From: an uncultured Roseovarius sp.
Lineage (GTDB): Bacteria; Pseudomonadota; Alphaproteobacteria; Rhodobacterales; Rhodobacteraceae
Length of the DNA: 64,000 nucleotides
Assembly: GCA_947497295.1 (NCBI GenBank)
Contig: CANMFU010000001.1
Coordinates: forward strand, 1,257,509 to 1,321,508
Direction: 5' to 3'
Positions within the stretch are counted from its first letter, which is position 1; each line of letters starts with the position of its first letter. The notes beneath the pieces are model-generated. The model did no database searches, had not been told where the DNA came from, and saw only the letters and a program-made list of their open reading frames with translations. Shown here in pieces: positions 1 to 8,979 of this stretch. The position numbers were made by a program, and so were the translations under genes.

Positions 1-240
1 ACCGCCGGCCTCCAGCACGGCCTTCTGCCCGGCTTCGGTGGTGATATCGGCGGCGACGGTCGTGACCTCTACGCCGAATTCGGCGCGAATCGCGTCCGCT
101 GCTGCGTCCAGCGCATCTTGGCCGCGCGCGTTCATCACCAGATCCACGCCCTCAAATGCCAGCGCACGGGCGCAGCCGAGCCCCAGACCTTTTGACGATG
201 CGCAGACCAATGCGCGCTTGCCCATCAGACCCATGTCCAT
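1..240 (-). CDS. SDR family oxidoreductase, N-terminal part (runs off the window)
   Basis: Only the first 80 codons are inside the window; the rest lies to the left. The N-terminus shows the Rossmann dinucleotide-binding signature of short-chain dehydrogenases: a first beta strand (KRALVCASSKGLG) with a glycine-rich turn, then helix and the acidic or Asn-Arg region (VMNAR) expected after strand two. The residues SSKGLGLG replace the more common TGxxxGIG but keep the spacing. The enzyme should bind NAD(P)H in the cytoplasm. Substrate cannot be judged from this part. ATG at 240 is the first start in frame. The next gene is transcribed divergently. Confidence 0.85.
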   Translation of the reverse strand, partial: MDMGLMGKRALVCASSKGLGLGCARALAFEGVDLVMNARGQDALDAAADAIRAEFGVEVTTVAADITTEAGQKAVLEAGG

Positions 241-456
241 TTGCAGTTCCTTTAACTATACTGTCCGGCGGTGCCGCCGGGTTTGGCTTCCACTATAACC
301 GAAGCTTGACGCGCCCGCGCCACATTCGGAGTATAAATCCATGGTTAAGCCGGCGGCGCCGCGACAAAAAGTTGAAAGTTCCGCCATTTGCCCGATCTTA
401 ATGGTATAATGATACAAATTGAGCGTTCGGCGACGAACATGCCAAAAGGGAACACG

Positions 457-1461
457 ATGACACAGGACTTTGTTCAGGCCCTGCCCGTCCACATCGCCGC
501 CGACATCACCGCTATCAGCGGTGCCAATCTGGGCGATGAGATTTCCTTTGCCGACGAGTTGGACCTCGACGATGTCTATGAGCTGCGCAGCAACGGCGTA
601 GCGCAGCGTCTGGCAGTGGTGCCCGGCACCGGCGGCGGGCTGGCCATTGCGCAGGGGTCTGCGCTGGGGGTTCCAGGGCACGCGGTTCATCTGGACGCGA
701 CACTGACGATGATGACCGCCACCGGCACGACGACCGAACTGCTGATCATGGTCGAGGTGGACGGCAGCGGCCATGTTGAGGCGATCTATGTTCTGCCCCT
801 GTCAGAACTGGCGCCGCGGACGGAATATACGCTGGTTGGCATTGACCGCAAAAGCGCGCGCGCCCGGTTCTCCGAGGTTGCCTGCGTGTCGTTTGCGCGC
901 GGAACGCTTGTCACCAAGGCGTCGGGTGCGCAGGTCCCGATTGAGCAATTGGCCATCGGCGACATGGTATTGACGCGCGATGATGGTCCCCGCCCGCTGC
1001 GCTGGATCGGCAACGCGACGGTCCGCGCTGTCGGAGATTTCGCGCCCGTTCGCATCCGCGCCGGCGCATTGAACAACGAGGGCGATCTGACGGTCAGCCC
1101 GGAAAGCAGGCTGTTTATCTACCAACGCTCTGACGCATTGGGCGCGGGCTGGGCAGAGGTGCTTGTCCAAGCGCGCCAACTGATAAATGGCGACACGATC
1201 ACTCAGCAACATGGCGGGTTTGTTGACTATTTTCAGCTGTTGTTTGACGATCACCAGGTCATCTATGCCGAAGGGATCGCAACCGAAACTTTGCTGGTCG
1301 ATCCTCGCACGCGGGATGTGCTGCCGCTTGACCGGGCAGGAAATCTGTCGCCGCCCATGACAGATCACGCCAGGCGCACCCATATGGAATGCGAAGTTCA
1401 GCAGGGTCTGGTCAAAAGGCCAGACGCGGCCGACATTCTGCGCCGCGCCTCAACCCGTTAG
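457..1461 (+). CDS. Hint-domain (intein/hedgehog-type) protein
   Basis: A protein of about 334 residues with a C-terminal Hint_2-type domain (roughly residues 140-290). It begins at a CVSFARGTLV stretch, where the Cys and the following GT are the Hint nucleophile region, continues with IEQLAIGDMVLTRDDG and RPLRWIG, and ends with the DHQVIYAEGIATETL block. In roseobacters such Hint domains often sit in secreted or surface proteins, alone or with calcium-binding repeats; here the N-terminal 130 residues have no recognised domain and there is no clear signal peptide. ATG at 457 follows an AAAGGGAAC ribosome site; an in-frame ATG at 439 is an alternative. The gene is monocistronic, with prfC 53 bases downstream. 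Processing activity is possible but not shown. Confidence 0.8.
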   Translation: MTQDFVQALPVHIAADITAISGANLGDEISFADELDLDDVYELRSNGVAQRLAVVPGTGGGLAIAQGSALGVPGHAVHLDATLTMMTATGTTTELLIMVEVDGSGHVEAIYVLPLSELAPRTEYTLVGIDRKSARARFSEVACVSFARGTLVTKASGAQVPIEQLAIGDMVLTRDDGPRPLRWIGNATVRAVGDFAPVRIRAGALNNEGDLTVSPESRLFIYQRSDALGAGWAEVLVQARQLINGDTITQQHGGFVDYFQLLFDDHQVIYAEGIATETLLVDPRTRDVLPLDRAGNLSPPMTDHARRTHMECEVQQGLVKRPDAADILRRASTR

Positions 1462-1514
1462 GCCGGGCGCGCTGATCTATTGCGCGCGCACGCGGCCCGC
1501 ACTATACGCGCCCC

Positions 1515-3122
1515 ATGCTGGACATCTCCCCAAACCGCCCCGACCTGCCGTTCGAGATTGCGCGCCGCCGCACGTTCGCGATCATTGCGCATCCCGATGC
1601 TGGCAAAACGACCTTGACCGAGAAGTTCCTGCTGTTCGGCGGGGCGATCCAGATGGCCGGACAGGTGCGGGCCAAGGGCGAAGCGCGGCGCACGCGCTCG
1701 GACTTTATCCAGATGGAAAAGGATCGCGGCATTTCGGTCAGCGCCTCGGCGATGTCGTTTGATTTCAAGACGTTTCGTTTCAATCTGGTCGACACGCCCG
1801 GCCACTCGGATTTCTCCGAAGACACCTATCGCACGCTGACCGCCGTGGACGCGGCCATTATGGTTATCGACGGCGCCAAGGGCGTTGAATCGCAGACCCA
1901 GAAGCTGTTCGAAGTCTGCCGGATGCGCGATCTGCCGATCCTGACATTCTGTAACAAGATGGACCGCGAAAGCCGCGAAACCTTTGATATAATTGACGAG
2001 ATTCAGGAAAACCTGGCGATCGACATCACGCCGGCCAGCTGGCCTATCGGCAAGGGCCGTGATTTTGTCGGCTGCTATGACATGCTGAACGACCGGCTGG
2101 AGCTGATGGACCGCGCGGACCGTAACAAGGTCGCTGCCAGCATCGAAATAAACGGTCTGGACGATCCGGCGCTGGACGCGAACCTGCCGACACATCTGGT
2201 TGCCAAATTGCGCGAAGAGGTCGAAATGGCCCGCGAACTTTTGCCCGCCCTCGACCCGCAGGCAGTGCTGGAAGGGCATATGAGTCCGATCTGGTTCGGC
2301 TCTGCCATCAACTCGTTCGGCGTCAAAGAGGTGATGGAGGGCATCGCAGCCTATGGCCCCCCGCCCCAGCCGCAACGCGCCGAGCCGCGCCAGATTGCGC
2401 CGGAAGAAACCAAAGTCACCGGGTTTGTCTTCAAGGTTCAGGCCAATATGGACCCGAAACACCGCGACCGCGTAGCCTTTGTGCGCCTGTCTTCGGGGCA
2501 TTTCAAACGCGGCATGAAACTGACCCATGTGAGGTCTAAAAAATCTATGACGGTGACAAGCCCGGTGCTTTTCCTCGCCTCGGACCGGGAACTGGCCGAA
2601 GAGGCATGGGCCGGCGATATCATCGGCATTCCCAATCACGGCCAGCTGCGCATCGGCGACACCCTGACCGAGGGCGAGGCGCTGCGCGTGACCGGCATTC
2701 CCAGCTTTGCGCCGGAATTGTTGCAAGTTGCCCGCGCTGGCGATCCGCTGAAATCCAAGCATTTGGAAAAGGCGCTGATGCAATTCGCCGAGGAAGGCGC
2801 GGCCAAGGTGTTCAAGCCGGTCTTTGGCTCGGGCTTCATCGTCGGCGTGGTTGGCGCACTGCAATTTGACGTACTCGCCAGCCGGATCGAGCTGGAATAC
2901 GGCCTGCCCGTCCGGTTCGAGTCGTCGCAATTCACGTCGGCCCGCTGGGCCATGGGCGAACGTACCGCGCTTGATGCATTCATTCAGGCCAATCAGGCGC
3001 ATATCGCGCATGATAACGATGGCGACGTCGTCTATCTGACCCGGATGCAATGGGACATCGACCGCGTGGAGCGTGATTTTCCCGATATCCGCCTTACGGC
3101 GACCAAGGAAATGATGGTCTGA
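1515..3122 (+). CDS. prfC: Peptide chain release factor 3 (RF3)
   Basis: A translational GTPase that recycles RF1/RF2 from the ribosome after peptide release. The 535-residue length is normal for RF3. The G domain shows G1 (AHPDAGKTTLTEK, near residue 26), G2 (RGISVSASAMSF), G3 (DTPGHSDFSEDT) and G4 (NKMD). RF3-specific features follow: the long G-domain insert, the beta-barrel domain II (around TGFVFKVQANMDPKHRDR) and the C-terminal domain with VVGALQFDVLASRIE. The ATG at 1515 gives the usual N-terminus. Cytoplasmic housekeeping gene; neighbours are unrelated. Confidence 0.97.
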   Translation: MLDISPNRPDLPFEIARRRTFAIIAHPDAGKTTLTEKFLLFGGAIQMAGQVRAKGEARRTRSDFIQMEKDRGISVSASAMSFDFKTFRFNLVDTPGHSDFSEDTYRTLTAVDAAIMVIDGAKGVESQTQKLFEVCRMRDLPILTFCNKMDRESRETFDIIDEIQENLAIDITPASWPIGKGRDFVGCYDMLNDRLELMDRADRNKVAASIEINGLDDPALDANLPTHLVAKLREEVEMARELLPALDPQAVLEGHMSPIWFGSAINSFGVKEVMEGIAAYGPPPQPQRAEPRQIAPEETKVTGFVFKVQANMDPKHRDRVAFVRLSSGHFKRGMKLTHVRSKKSMTVTSPVLFLASDRELAEEAWAGDIIGIPNHGQLRIGDTLTEGEALRVTGIPSFAPELLQVARAGDPLKSKHLEKALMQFAEEGAAKVFKPVFGSGFIVGVVGALQFDVLASRIELEYGLPVRFESSQFTSARWAMGERTALDAFIQANQAHIAHDNDGDVVYLTRMQWDIDRVERDFPDIRLTATKEMMV

Positions 3123-3192
3123 CGGCGACACCACCCACAGCACCTAACATGCTTGGACGTTTCGCGACGGTTCTGCGCACGGGCTGCGATCG

Positions 3193-4482
3193 TCATCGAG
3201 CAATAACAAGATCGGCGCACAGCCCCCCGAGACGTTCTGACCGCCCCAGGCGCAGACTGCCTCCGTGAGCGCGCGCGATGTCCATTGCGATTGACAGACC
3301 CAGCCCCACGCCCGGCCCCTTGTTCTGATTGCGCGACGGCTCCAGCCTCGCGAAGGGGCGCAGCGCCTCCTCGATGCGGTCCTCGGGAATACCGGGCCCG
3401 TCATCCTCAACGCGGATACGCAGCGCCCGGTCGGTCAGCACCATCGAAAGCTCGGCGCGAGTGCCGTATCGCACAGCGTTGCCGATCAGGTTGTCGATGG
3501 CGCGCCGGATCGCCACCTCTCGCAGGGGGACCGTGCCGGTGCCCGTCATCTCATGCAGCGTCACGGGAATCTGGCTGCGGACGCCATCGTCAACGATGCG
3601 GCGCACCAAGGCAGCGGGATCAACACTCTCGGCCTCGCCCTCAGCGGCACCGCGCGCAAAATCCAGGAAAGCGTCCAGCAACCGCTCCATGTCGCGCACG
3701 TCGCGCAGCATCGGATCACGGTCCTCCTCGCCGTCCAGCATCTCAAGGCTCAGCTTCAGCCGGGTCAGCGGCGTGCGCAGGTCGTGACTAACGCCTGACA
3801 GCATCAGCGTGCGCTGTTCGATCTGGCGATCAATCCGGGCGCGCATGTCCAGAAAAGCATTGCCAGCCGCTCGCACTTCGTTGGCACCCGAGGGCCGGTA
3901 GGGCACCGTGCGCCCACGTCCAAACGCTTCGGCAGCGCGGGCCAGCCGCGTGATCGGACGCAGTTGATTGCGCAGATAAACATAAGCGATCAGCGTCATT
4001 AGAACGCCAAAAAACAGCATATTCACAAACAGTTGGTGCGGGTTTGATGCTGAGAACCGCCGCCGGTCGAGCGTCATCCGCACCGGGCCATCGCCCCGTT
4101 CCAGGTAGAGCGTGACGACGTTGCTAAGCGACAGGTCTATTGCCAGAAGCGAAGGCAGACGTTCCTCAAGCTCGGATATCAGAACGATGCCCGTCACGTC
4201 ATACCAGTCACGCAGGTTGGCTTTCGGCACGTCTTGGGGCGCTGCCCGACGCATGACGATAGCCAATGCGCTGGCCGTCGTCGCGGGATCCTGAGCATCC
4301 AGCAAAAGCTGCACCTCGCGCGCCGCCGAGACCGTCATCTGCCGTGTCACCCCCTCGAAAAGGCGCTGAGCCGAAACGACAGAGACCACCAACAGCAGTG
4401 AAATCACCGGTAACAACAGAATGAGAAAGGCGCGCCCATACAAGCCGCGCGGCATATAACGTTTGAGCCAGCGAAATATCAT
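3193..4482 (-). CDS. EnvZ-like sensor histidine kinase, no adjacent response regulator
   Basis: An inner-membrane sensor kinase of 429 residues. A first transmembrane helix is at about residues 16-38 and a second at about 147-168, with a periplasmic sensor loop of about 110 residues between them. HAMP follows (LRPITRLARAAEAFGRG), then HisKA with the phosphoacceptor in SHDLRTPLTRLKL, and HATPase_c with an N box (DNLIGNAVRYG), G1 (EDDGPGIP) and G2 (GVGLGLSIAMDIARAHGG). This is the EnvZ layout. A cognate response regulator is not adjacent: prfC is convergent on one side and an MBL hydrolase divergent on the other, so the partner is encoded elsewhere. ATG at 4482 is preferred over an upstream ATG at 4509 because the protein then starts with a short basic leader before the membrane helix. 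Confidence 0.9.
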   Translation of the reverse strand: MIFRWLKRYMPRGLYGRAFLILLLPVISLLLVVSVVSAQRLFEGVTRQMTVSAAREVQLLLDAQDPATTASALAIVMRRAAPQDVPKANLRDWYDVTGIVLISELEERLPSLLAIDLSLSNVVTLYLERGDGPVRMTLDRRRFSASNPHQLFVNMLFFGVLMTLIAYVYLRNQLRPITRLARAAEAFGRGRTVPYRPSGANEVRAAGNAFLDMRARIDRQIEQRTLMLSGVSHDLRTPLTRLKLSLEMLDGEEDRDPMLRDVRDMERLLDAFLDFARGAAEGEAESVDPAALVRRIVDDGVRSQIPVTLHEMTGTGTVPLREVAIRRAIDNLIGNAVRYGTRAELSMVLTDRALRIRVEDDGPGIPEDRIEEALRPFARLEPSRNQNKGPGVGLGLSIAMDIARAHGGSLRLGRSERLGGLCADLVIAR

Positions 4483-4599
4483 AAGGCAGACTAGGCCGGC
4501 GCCCGACACCTTCGCAAGCGCATGTCGCGCCCATCAGATGGACGCCAGCCTCCGCCAACGGTATCGTCCAATGGCCCCTTCCTGCTGGAGACGCCACAC

Positions 4600-5553
4600 A
4601 TGGACAAACCCACTCCGACCGGTCCTGCCTGCGCCGCTCCGATGCCGGGCATCGCCGTAACGCTGGCCCCCGGATTGCGCCGCATACTGGCGCCCAATCC
4701 ATCCGCGATGACCCTGCACGGCACCAACACCTATCTGATCGGCACTAGGGCTCTGGCAGTCGTCGATCCCGGCCCCGATGATTCCGACCACCTGTCCGCC
4801 ATCATGTCTGCGACAGGACCGGACCAACGCATCACCCATATCCTTGTCACTCACGCCCATCTGGACCATTCCCCCCTTGCCCGTCCTCTTTCCGACCTGA
4901 CCGGCGCGCCGGTTCTGGCTTATGGCGATGCAAACGTCGGTCGCAGCGCCATCATGCAAGATCTGGCGGCAAGTGCCACGCAAGATATCGGCGGAGGCGA
5001 AGGCGTGGACACCGAATTCATCCCCGATATCTGCCTTTCCGACGGAGCTTTGGTAGACGGCGATGACTGGACAATCGAAGCCCTTTGGACGCCCGGCCAT
5101 TTCGGCAATCACATGTGCTTTGCGTGGCGCGACACGATTCTGACGGGCGATCTGATCATGGGGTGGGCTACATCACTGGTATCGCCACCAGATGGCGATA
5201 TGTCGGACTACATGGCATCGTGCAGGCGCCTTGCTGCCCGACGGTCCCGCATCCTCTATCCCGGCCACGGCGAACCTGTCACAGAGCCCGCCGTCCGGAT
5301 TGACGCCATAATGGCTCACCGCACATCGCGCGAGACTGCAATCCTTGCAACGCTGGAGCGCGGTCCCGCGGACGCGGCCACGCTGGCGGCTGAATTATAC
5401 CAGGAAATACCTGTCGCGCTCTTGCCAGCCGCAAAGCGCAGTGTTCTTGCGCACTTGATTGATCTTACGAAGCAAAAACAGATCTCGCCCTGCGGCGCCT
5501 TGCACTCTGCATCAGTTTTTCAACGCCAGAATAGCCAACCCGATAATTTCTAA
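4600..5553 (+). CDS. MBL-fold metallo-hydrolase (LACTB2 / glyoxalase II-like)
   Basis: A metallo-beta-lactamase-fold hydrolase of 317 residues. The metal ligands are visible: HAHLDH after the second strand, a His in TPGHFGNHMCF, the bridging Asp in LTGDLIMGW, and the final His in YPGHGEPV. An N-terminal TNTYLIG strand and a C-terminal winged-helix-like tail (about the last 70 residues) match the LACTB2-type subgroup, which acts on diverse phosphodiester or thioester substrates. The real substrate is unknown. ATG at 4600 follows GGAGA; an ATG at 4522 would add 26 residues unlike the family. It is divergent from the sensor kinase and followed by tRNA-Asn. Confidence 0.88.
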   Translation: MDKPTPTGPACAAPMPGIAVTLAPGLRRILAPNPSAMTLHGTNTYLIGTRALAVVDPGPDDSDHLSAIMSATGPDQRITHILVTHAHLDHSPLARPLSDLTGAPVLAYGDANVGRSAIMQDLAASATQDIGGGEGVDTEFIPDICLSDGALVDGDDWTIEALWTPGHFGNHMCFAWRDTILTGDLIMGWATSLVSPPDGDMSDYMASCRRLAARRSRILYPGHGEPVTEPAVRIDAIMAHRTSRETAILATLERGPADAATLAAELYQEIPVALLPAAKRSVLAHLIDLTKQKQISPCGALHSASVFQRQNSQPDNF

Positions 5554-5602
5554 AATATGCACTGGACGCCACACAGGCCCATTGCTATACGGCACCTCGT
5601 GT

Positions 5603-5677
5603 TCCGGCGTAGCTCAGCGGTAGAGCAGTTGACTGTTAATCAATTGGTCGTAGGTTCGATCCCTACCGCCGGAGCCA
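5603..5677 (+). tRNA. tRNA-Asn(GTT)
   Basis: A complete cloverleaf with the CCA encoded. The acceptor stem pairs TCCGGCG with CGCCGGA, the D-loop carries AGCTCAGCGGTAGAGC, the anticodon loop is CTGTTAA (anticodon GTT), and the T-arm has GGTTCGATCC. Its 3' end is reused as the left attachment site of the following genomic island. Confidence 0.97.
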
Positions 5678-5678
5678 A
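5661..5678. repeat. attL of island 1: tRNA-Asn 3' end
   Basis: The 18 bases CCCTACCGCCGGAGCCAA at the tRNA-Asn 3' end occur again as a perfect direct repeat at 16067-16084. A broken integrase gene begins 131 bases inside, the standard layout of a tRNA-targeted integrative element. Confidence 0.85.
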
Positions 5679-5808
5679 TTCTTCATAAAATCCAGCACTA
5701 TCATAGTGTTATCTGGCATCGCTTCGATTCCAGACAATTTTATCCGTCCTCTGTGCCCATACCTGTGCCCGCGGCTGTCGCCCGGGCCTGTGCCCGGAGA
5801 CGACCGGA

Positions 5809-6612
5809 ATGACGAAGATCCCCTACCTCGTGAAGCGCGGCAACATGTTCTGGTGGCGCCGACGCAAACCCGTTTTCACACTTTTGCAACCTTCCTGTGG
5901 CACTGAAAAGGCCTGTGCGCGCACCGACCGGGGCCGGTTCAGGACGCCGGGACATTTCGCGATCAGCCTGCGCACCCCCTGTCTCAAGGAAGCCGGACGG
6001 CGCGCGGCCCGCCTGAACCACCTGTTCGAGGAGAAGAGACGCAGCATCGAGATCGCCAGATCGGGAGACGTGGGGATGAGTGATCAAAGCTACCTTGAAC
6101 GTGCCATGGCGGACATGGCGGCGACCCTGCGCGCACAAGCCGAAATGATGGCCCGCCAGATGGAAGCCGGAAACCCGACCGTCAGTGTAGCAACGTCGCA
6201 GGCTCCGATGATGGTCCCGGCGCAGACAACCACGCCGCCGCGCGTGCAGCCAGAGGCAAACAGCACCCAGTCCTCCAATCGAATCGACGATCCGGAGTTC
6301 GAGCGCGCAATCCTTGAGATGGCCGACCGCGAGGGCTGGTGGCACGAGAACCCGGACGAGATCGTCGCGCAATTCGACATGATGCTGACAGGGCTGTTCA
6401 CCCTGCAGGAGGAATACCTGCGCTATTGCGTGCGCAAAGGGCTCGATCCTGCAAACGCCTTGCCCTCTCTCGCAGGGCTTGGCAACACGCTTGCATCGGT
6501 GACGGACGACATCGAGAAGAACTCGGCTCCCGAAGCGCCTTCGAAGGCGCAAGGCCAGGCAGAAATCGCCCGGACACATCGCCCCGGTCCCGTGAAGCGC
6601 AAGGATGGACGG
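5809..6612 (+). pseudogene. Tyrosine recombinase remnant (N-terminal part only)
   Basis: The first 75 or so residues (MTKIPYLVKRGNMFWWRRRKP, later ISLRTPCLKEAGRRAARLNHLF) match the DUF6538-type N-terminal domain of tRNA-site tyrosine recombinases. A linker follows (Gln/Thr/Pro-rich, about residues 100-155), then a helical segment (DDPEFERAILEMADREGWW to LDPANALPSLAGLG) of the kind that precedes the core-binding domain. The whole catalytic domain with its RHRY residues is absent: near 6600-6615 the sequence changes to the reading frame of a YgjP-like metalloprotease. The open frame runs on to 6732 but that tail is out-of-frame translation of the next fragment. GGAGACGACCGGA precedes ATG 5809. 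Confidence 0.7.
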
Positions 6613-7112
6613 CGGTTTACATTTCCGGCGAAACGCATTTCCTGTTTGGTCGGCCACTCCGACTCGAAGTTCAGGAATGGGACAAGAAAGTTCACAGGAT
6701 CTCCCGAACGGGCAACGACAGGCTCTTGCTGAACATTCCCGTCGGAAGCAATGCAGAACAATCTTGCCGTTGGATGGATAAATGGCTGAAGACAGAACTT
6801 CGGAAATTAGCCGGACCGCGTATCGAATTCTTGGCAGGTCGCATGGGAGTGCGGCCTGAGAAATGGGGCATCCGACCGATGAAAACCAAGTGGGGAAGCT
6901 GCAATCCCGACAAGGGCATTGTCTGGTTGAACTCGGAGCTTGCAAAGAAGCCGGAGCGAATGATCGACTATGTCATCGTTCACGAACTCGCGCACCTCGT
7001 GTCACCCAGACATGACGAACGCTTCACAGCCGTTCTGGACCGCGAGATGCCACTATGGAGACAGACACGCCAAGAGCTGAATGCCCTTCCCTTGTCGGAA
7101 TGGGTAGATTGA
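6612..7112 (+). pseudogene. YgjP/SprT-like zinc metallopeptidase, C-terminal two thirds
   Basis: From about position 6612 the plus strand encodes VYISGETHFLFGRPLRLEV, then WGSCNPDKGIVWLNSEL and the zinc motif IVHELAHLVSPRHDERF, the hallmarks of the YgjP-like (M48, DUF45) metallopeptidase family often found beside type I restriction genes. The usual N-terminal 60-80 residues are missing; the frame upstream belongs to the integrase fragment, so a deletion fused two genes. No start codon with a ribosome site was found for the remaining part. Probably inactive or translated only if rescued by an upstream start. The HExxH and third His are intact. Confidence 0.7.
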
Positions 7113-7453
7113 TTTCATCGAGATAGGGCTTGCCTTAGTTCAACCTTTTTGTTTCGAGCCTCGAGGCCCGCGAAGTGTTCCGCGACCGCGAATCCGGTTT
7201 CGGATCACTTTGAGATGCCTCCGGACTGGATCTGGTTCGTCGGTGTTGCCTGTGTATTATTCCTGCCATTCTCAACTGCAGCTCAATTTCCGCAGTGGGT
7301 GTGGAGATTTCCGGGAGAACGGGCGGAGAGCAGGCATTCTCTGCGTCGAACACCAAGGTCCGCAGTGCGCAGGAAAATGCACCGGTGAGACTTGAGAGTG
7401 GTTCCAAAACCGCCACTGACACAAATTCAGCACAGTCTCCGACCCTGCGTCGT
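7113..7453. other. Intergenic, no gene seen
   Basis: About 340 bases between the convergent YgjP fragment and the AlbA_2-like gene. Short open frames on both strands show no recognisable protein and no ribosome site. No strong hairpin was found. Confidence 0.5.
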
Positions 7454-8965
7454 TCATGGCTCTGCCTGTATTTCGGCTTCCAGCTCATCGAGACGCGCAG
7501 ATGCGCGAAAAACACCGCTTCGCACATTCCCGTCGCCAGCCGACTCTCGGTAGATGTCTTTCAACAGGTCGTACAAAATTGCGTCGGGTTGGAAACCATC
7601 GGACAACCCGCGAATGCCGCGCACGATCTGAAAGTCGGTGAAGCGTTCGCGTAAATCCTCACAAGCGGCGGCCTCCAAAGACGCTACGACATCAAGGATC
7701 GCTCCGCCGGGCTGCTCGAAAGCAGATCGCTGCCCTCGAAGCCGTTCCAGAGCATTTTGTTTCGAGACCCGGTAAACAGCGCTGGTGGCCTCTAACGCTT
7801 CAATCGCCGCGTCCAAGTCCCCGCCCGCGAGCTGCACAAAGTAGAAAAGCGGCAGCCACTGACGCTGAACCTTGGCGGATATACAAACATACTGGATCGG
7901 AGAGCGAACCCGTTCACGGCCCAAGTAAGCCAGAAGAACCGTTTCTGCATCGAGAGCCTGTCCTTCGATACGCTCGACAATCTGGCCCTCTCGGTCCACG
8001 GCATGGATATCCCCGACCAGACGGAGCGCCGGTGCGCCAGTGCGTTCCTTGAACTCGCCTTCACGAATGAACTCAAGCTGGTCTGCAAGAGAACGGTCAA
8101 TGACAATCCGTTTGGCACCCGTATCCATTTCGCCCTTGTCGGTATCCACGATCAACGCACGGTCAGCTCCTATGTCGCTCAGTCGGGACGCGCTGGCGAG
8201 CAGCACCTGTTGCGATACGCGATCACGTTCCCTAAGCATTTCAAGTAGGTCTCCGAACTTGATTTTCCCTGATTGCCCCGAATAACGAAACAGTATGGAC
8301 CCATCTTCAAGCCCGTTGGCGTCTCTACACACGATCACTGGCGGCGTGGGGTGCTTTTCGATAAAGAGCACGCCGACGGCATGCCCCCCCACCTCAATCA
8401 CGTCCTTTGAGAAGGCTGGTGTCGGCGTCAATAGCGTCTTGGCCTTGTCGGTGATCCTCACGATGTCAGTATTTTGGAAAGCCGTGTTGGGCATCCCTGC
8501 GACGCGGCATTCCTGATCGGCAACACCGATGAACACGAAGCCCCCTCGGTTGTTTGCCAACGCTGCGATTGCACGGATGATCGGCTCCATTCGACGGGGA
8601 TCGAATTGCGCCTTACATTCTTGTTCGGAGGTCTCTCCATCCGCCAGATACCAATTTCCATCATCGCGCTGGACGAACCTCGCACATGCCTTTTCGGCGA
8701 GCGTCGGTTCAGCTTGCTCCCCGCCTTCAATGACAACTCCCACCTCCGCGGGCGTAAAAGTGGCGAGGTAGGCATCCAAAGCGACATCTGTCGCCCCTGG
8801 GACCTCGGGTCCGTAGTCGCCAGACCTTATGCCAGTGATACGCCCTGAGTTGACAGGCCGATCTTGCCTGTTGAAATAGAACTGAATGTCCCGGTTGCGC
8901 ATTCCCCTGCGCAGCATCGCCTTGATCAGCCCGATTTCTTCGTCCGTAATTGACCTGCGCGACAT
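7454..8965 (-). CDS. Schlafen/AlbA_2-like putative nucleic-acid-binding protein
   Basis: A protein of 503 residues. The N-terminus (SRRSITDEEIGLIKAMLRRGMRNRDIQFYFNR) looks like a helix-turn-helix for DNA binding. At about residues 100-260 is an AlbA_2 (Schlafen-type) domain: an ECKAQFD strand, IRAIAALANNRGGFVFIGVAD, then the VIEVGGHAVGVLFIEKHPTPPVIVC strands and GSILFRYSGQSGKIKFGDL. The C-terminal half is unrecognised. AlbA_2 proteins occur in phage-defence and regulatory loci. The gene starts 14 bases after the stop of the 536-residue protein at 8980-10590, on the same strand, so the two form an operon. The island context suggests defence, but the function is inferred only. Confidence 0.7.
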   Translation of the reverse strand: MSRRSITDEEIGLIKAMLRRGMRNRDIQFYFNRQDRPVNSGRITGIRSGDYGPEVPGATDVALDAYLATFTPAEVGVVIEGGEQAEPTLAEKACARFVQRDDGNWYLADGETSEQECKAQFDPRRMEPIIRAIAALANNRGGFVFIGVADQECRVAGMPNTAFQNTDIVRITDKAKTLLTPTPAFSKDVIEVGGHAVGVLFIEKHPTPPVIVCRDANGLEDGSILFRYSGQSGKIKFGDLLEMLRERDRVSQQVLLASASRLSDIGADRALIVDTDKGEMDTGAKRIVIDRSLADQLEFIREGEFKERTGAPALRLVGDIHAVDREGQIVERIEGQALDAETVLLAYLGRERVRSPIQYVCISAKVQRQWLPLFYFVQLAGGDLDAAIEALEATSAVYRVSKQNALERLRGQRSAFEQPGGAILDVVASLEAAACEDLRERFTDFQIVRGIRGLSDGFQPDAILYDLLKDIYRESAGDGNVRSGVFRASARLDELEAEIQAEP

Positions 8966-8979
8966 ATTCTAAAACAACC

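Noticed and set aside
305..340. TTGACG and TATAAA words upstream of the Hint gene as a promoter
   Set aside because: The spacing is about 20 bases, too long for a sigma-70-type promoter to be called with confidence.
1458..3143. A 561-residue minus-strand frame opposite prfC
   Set aside because: It is the antisense of RF3; GC-rich codon use keeps the frame open. No protein-like motifs.
5740..6945. A 401-residue minus-strand frame opposite the integrase remnant
   Set aside because: Cys/Arg-rich antisense frame without motifs; the plus strand carries recognisable recombinase and YgjP sequence.
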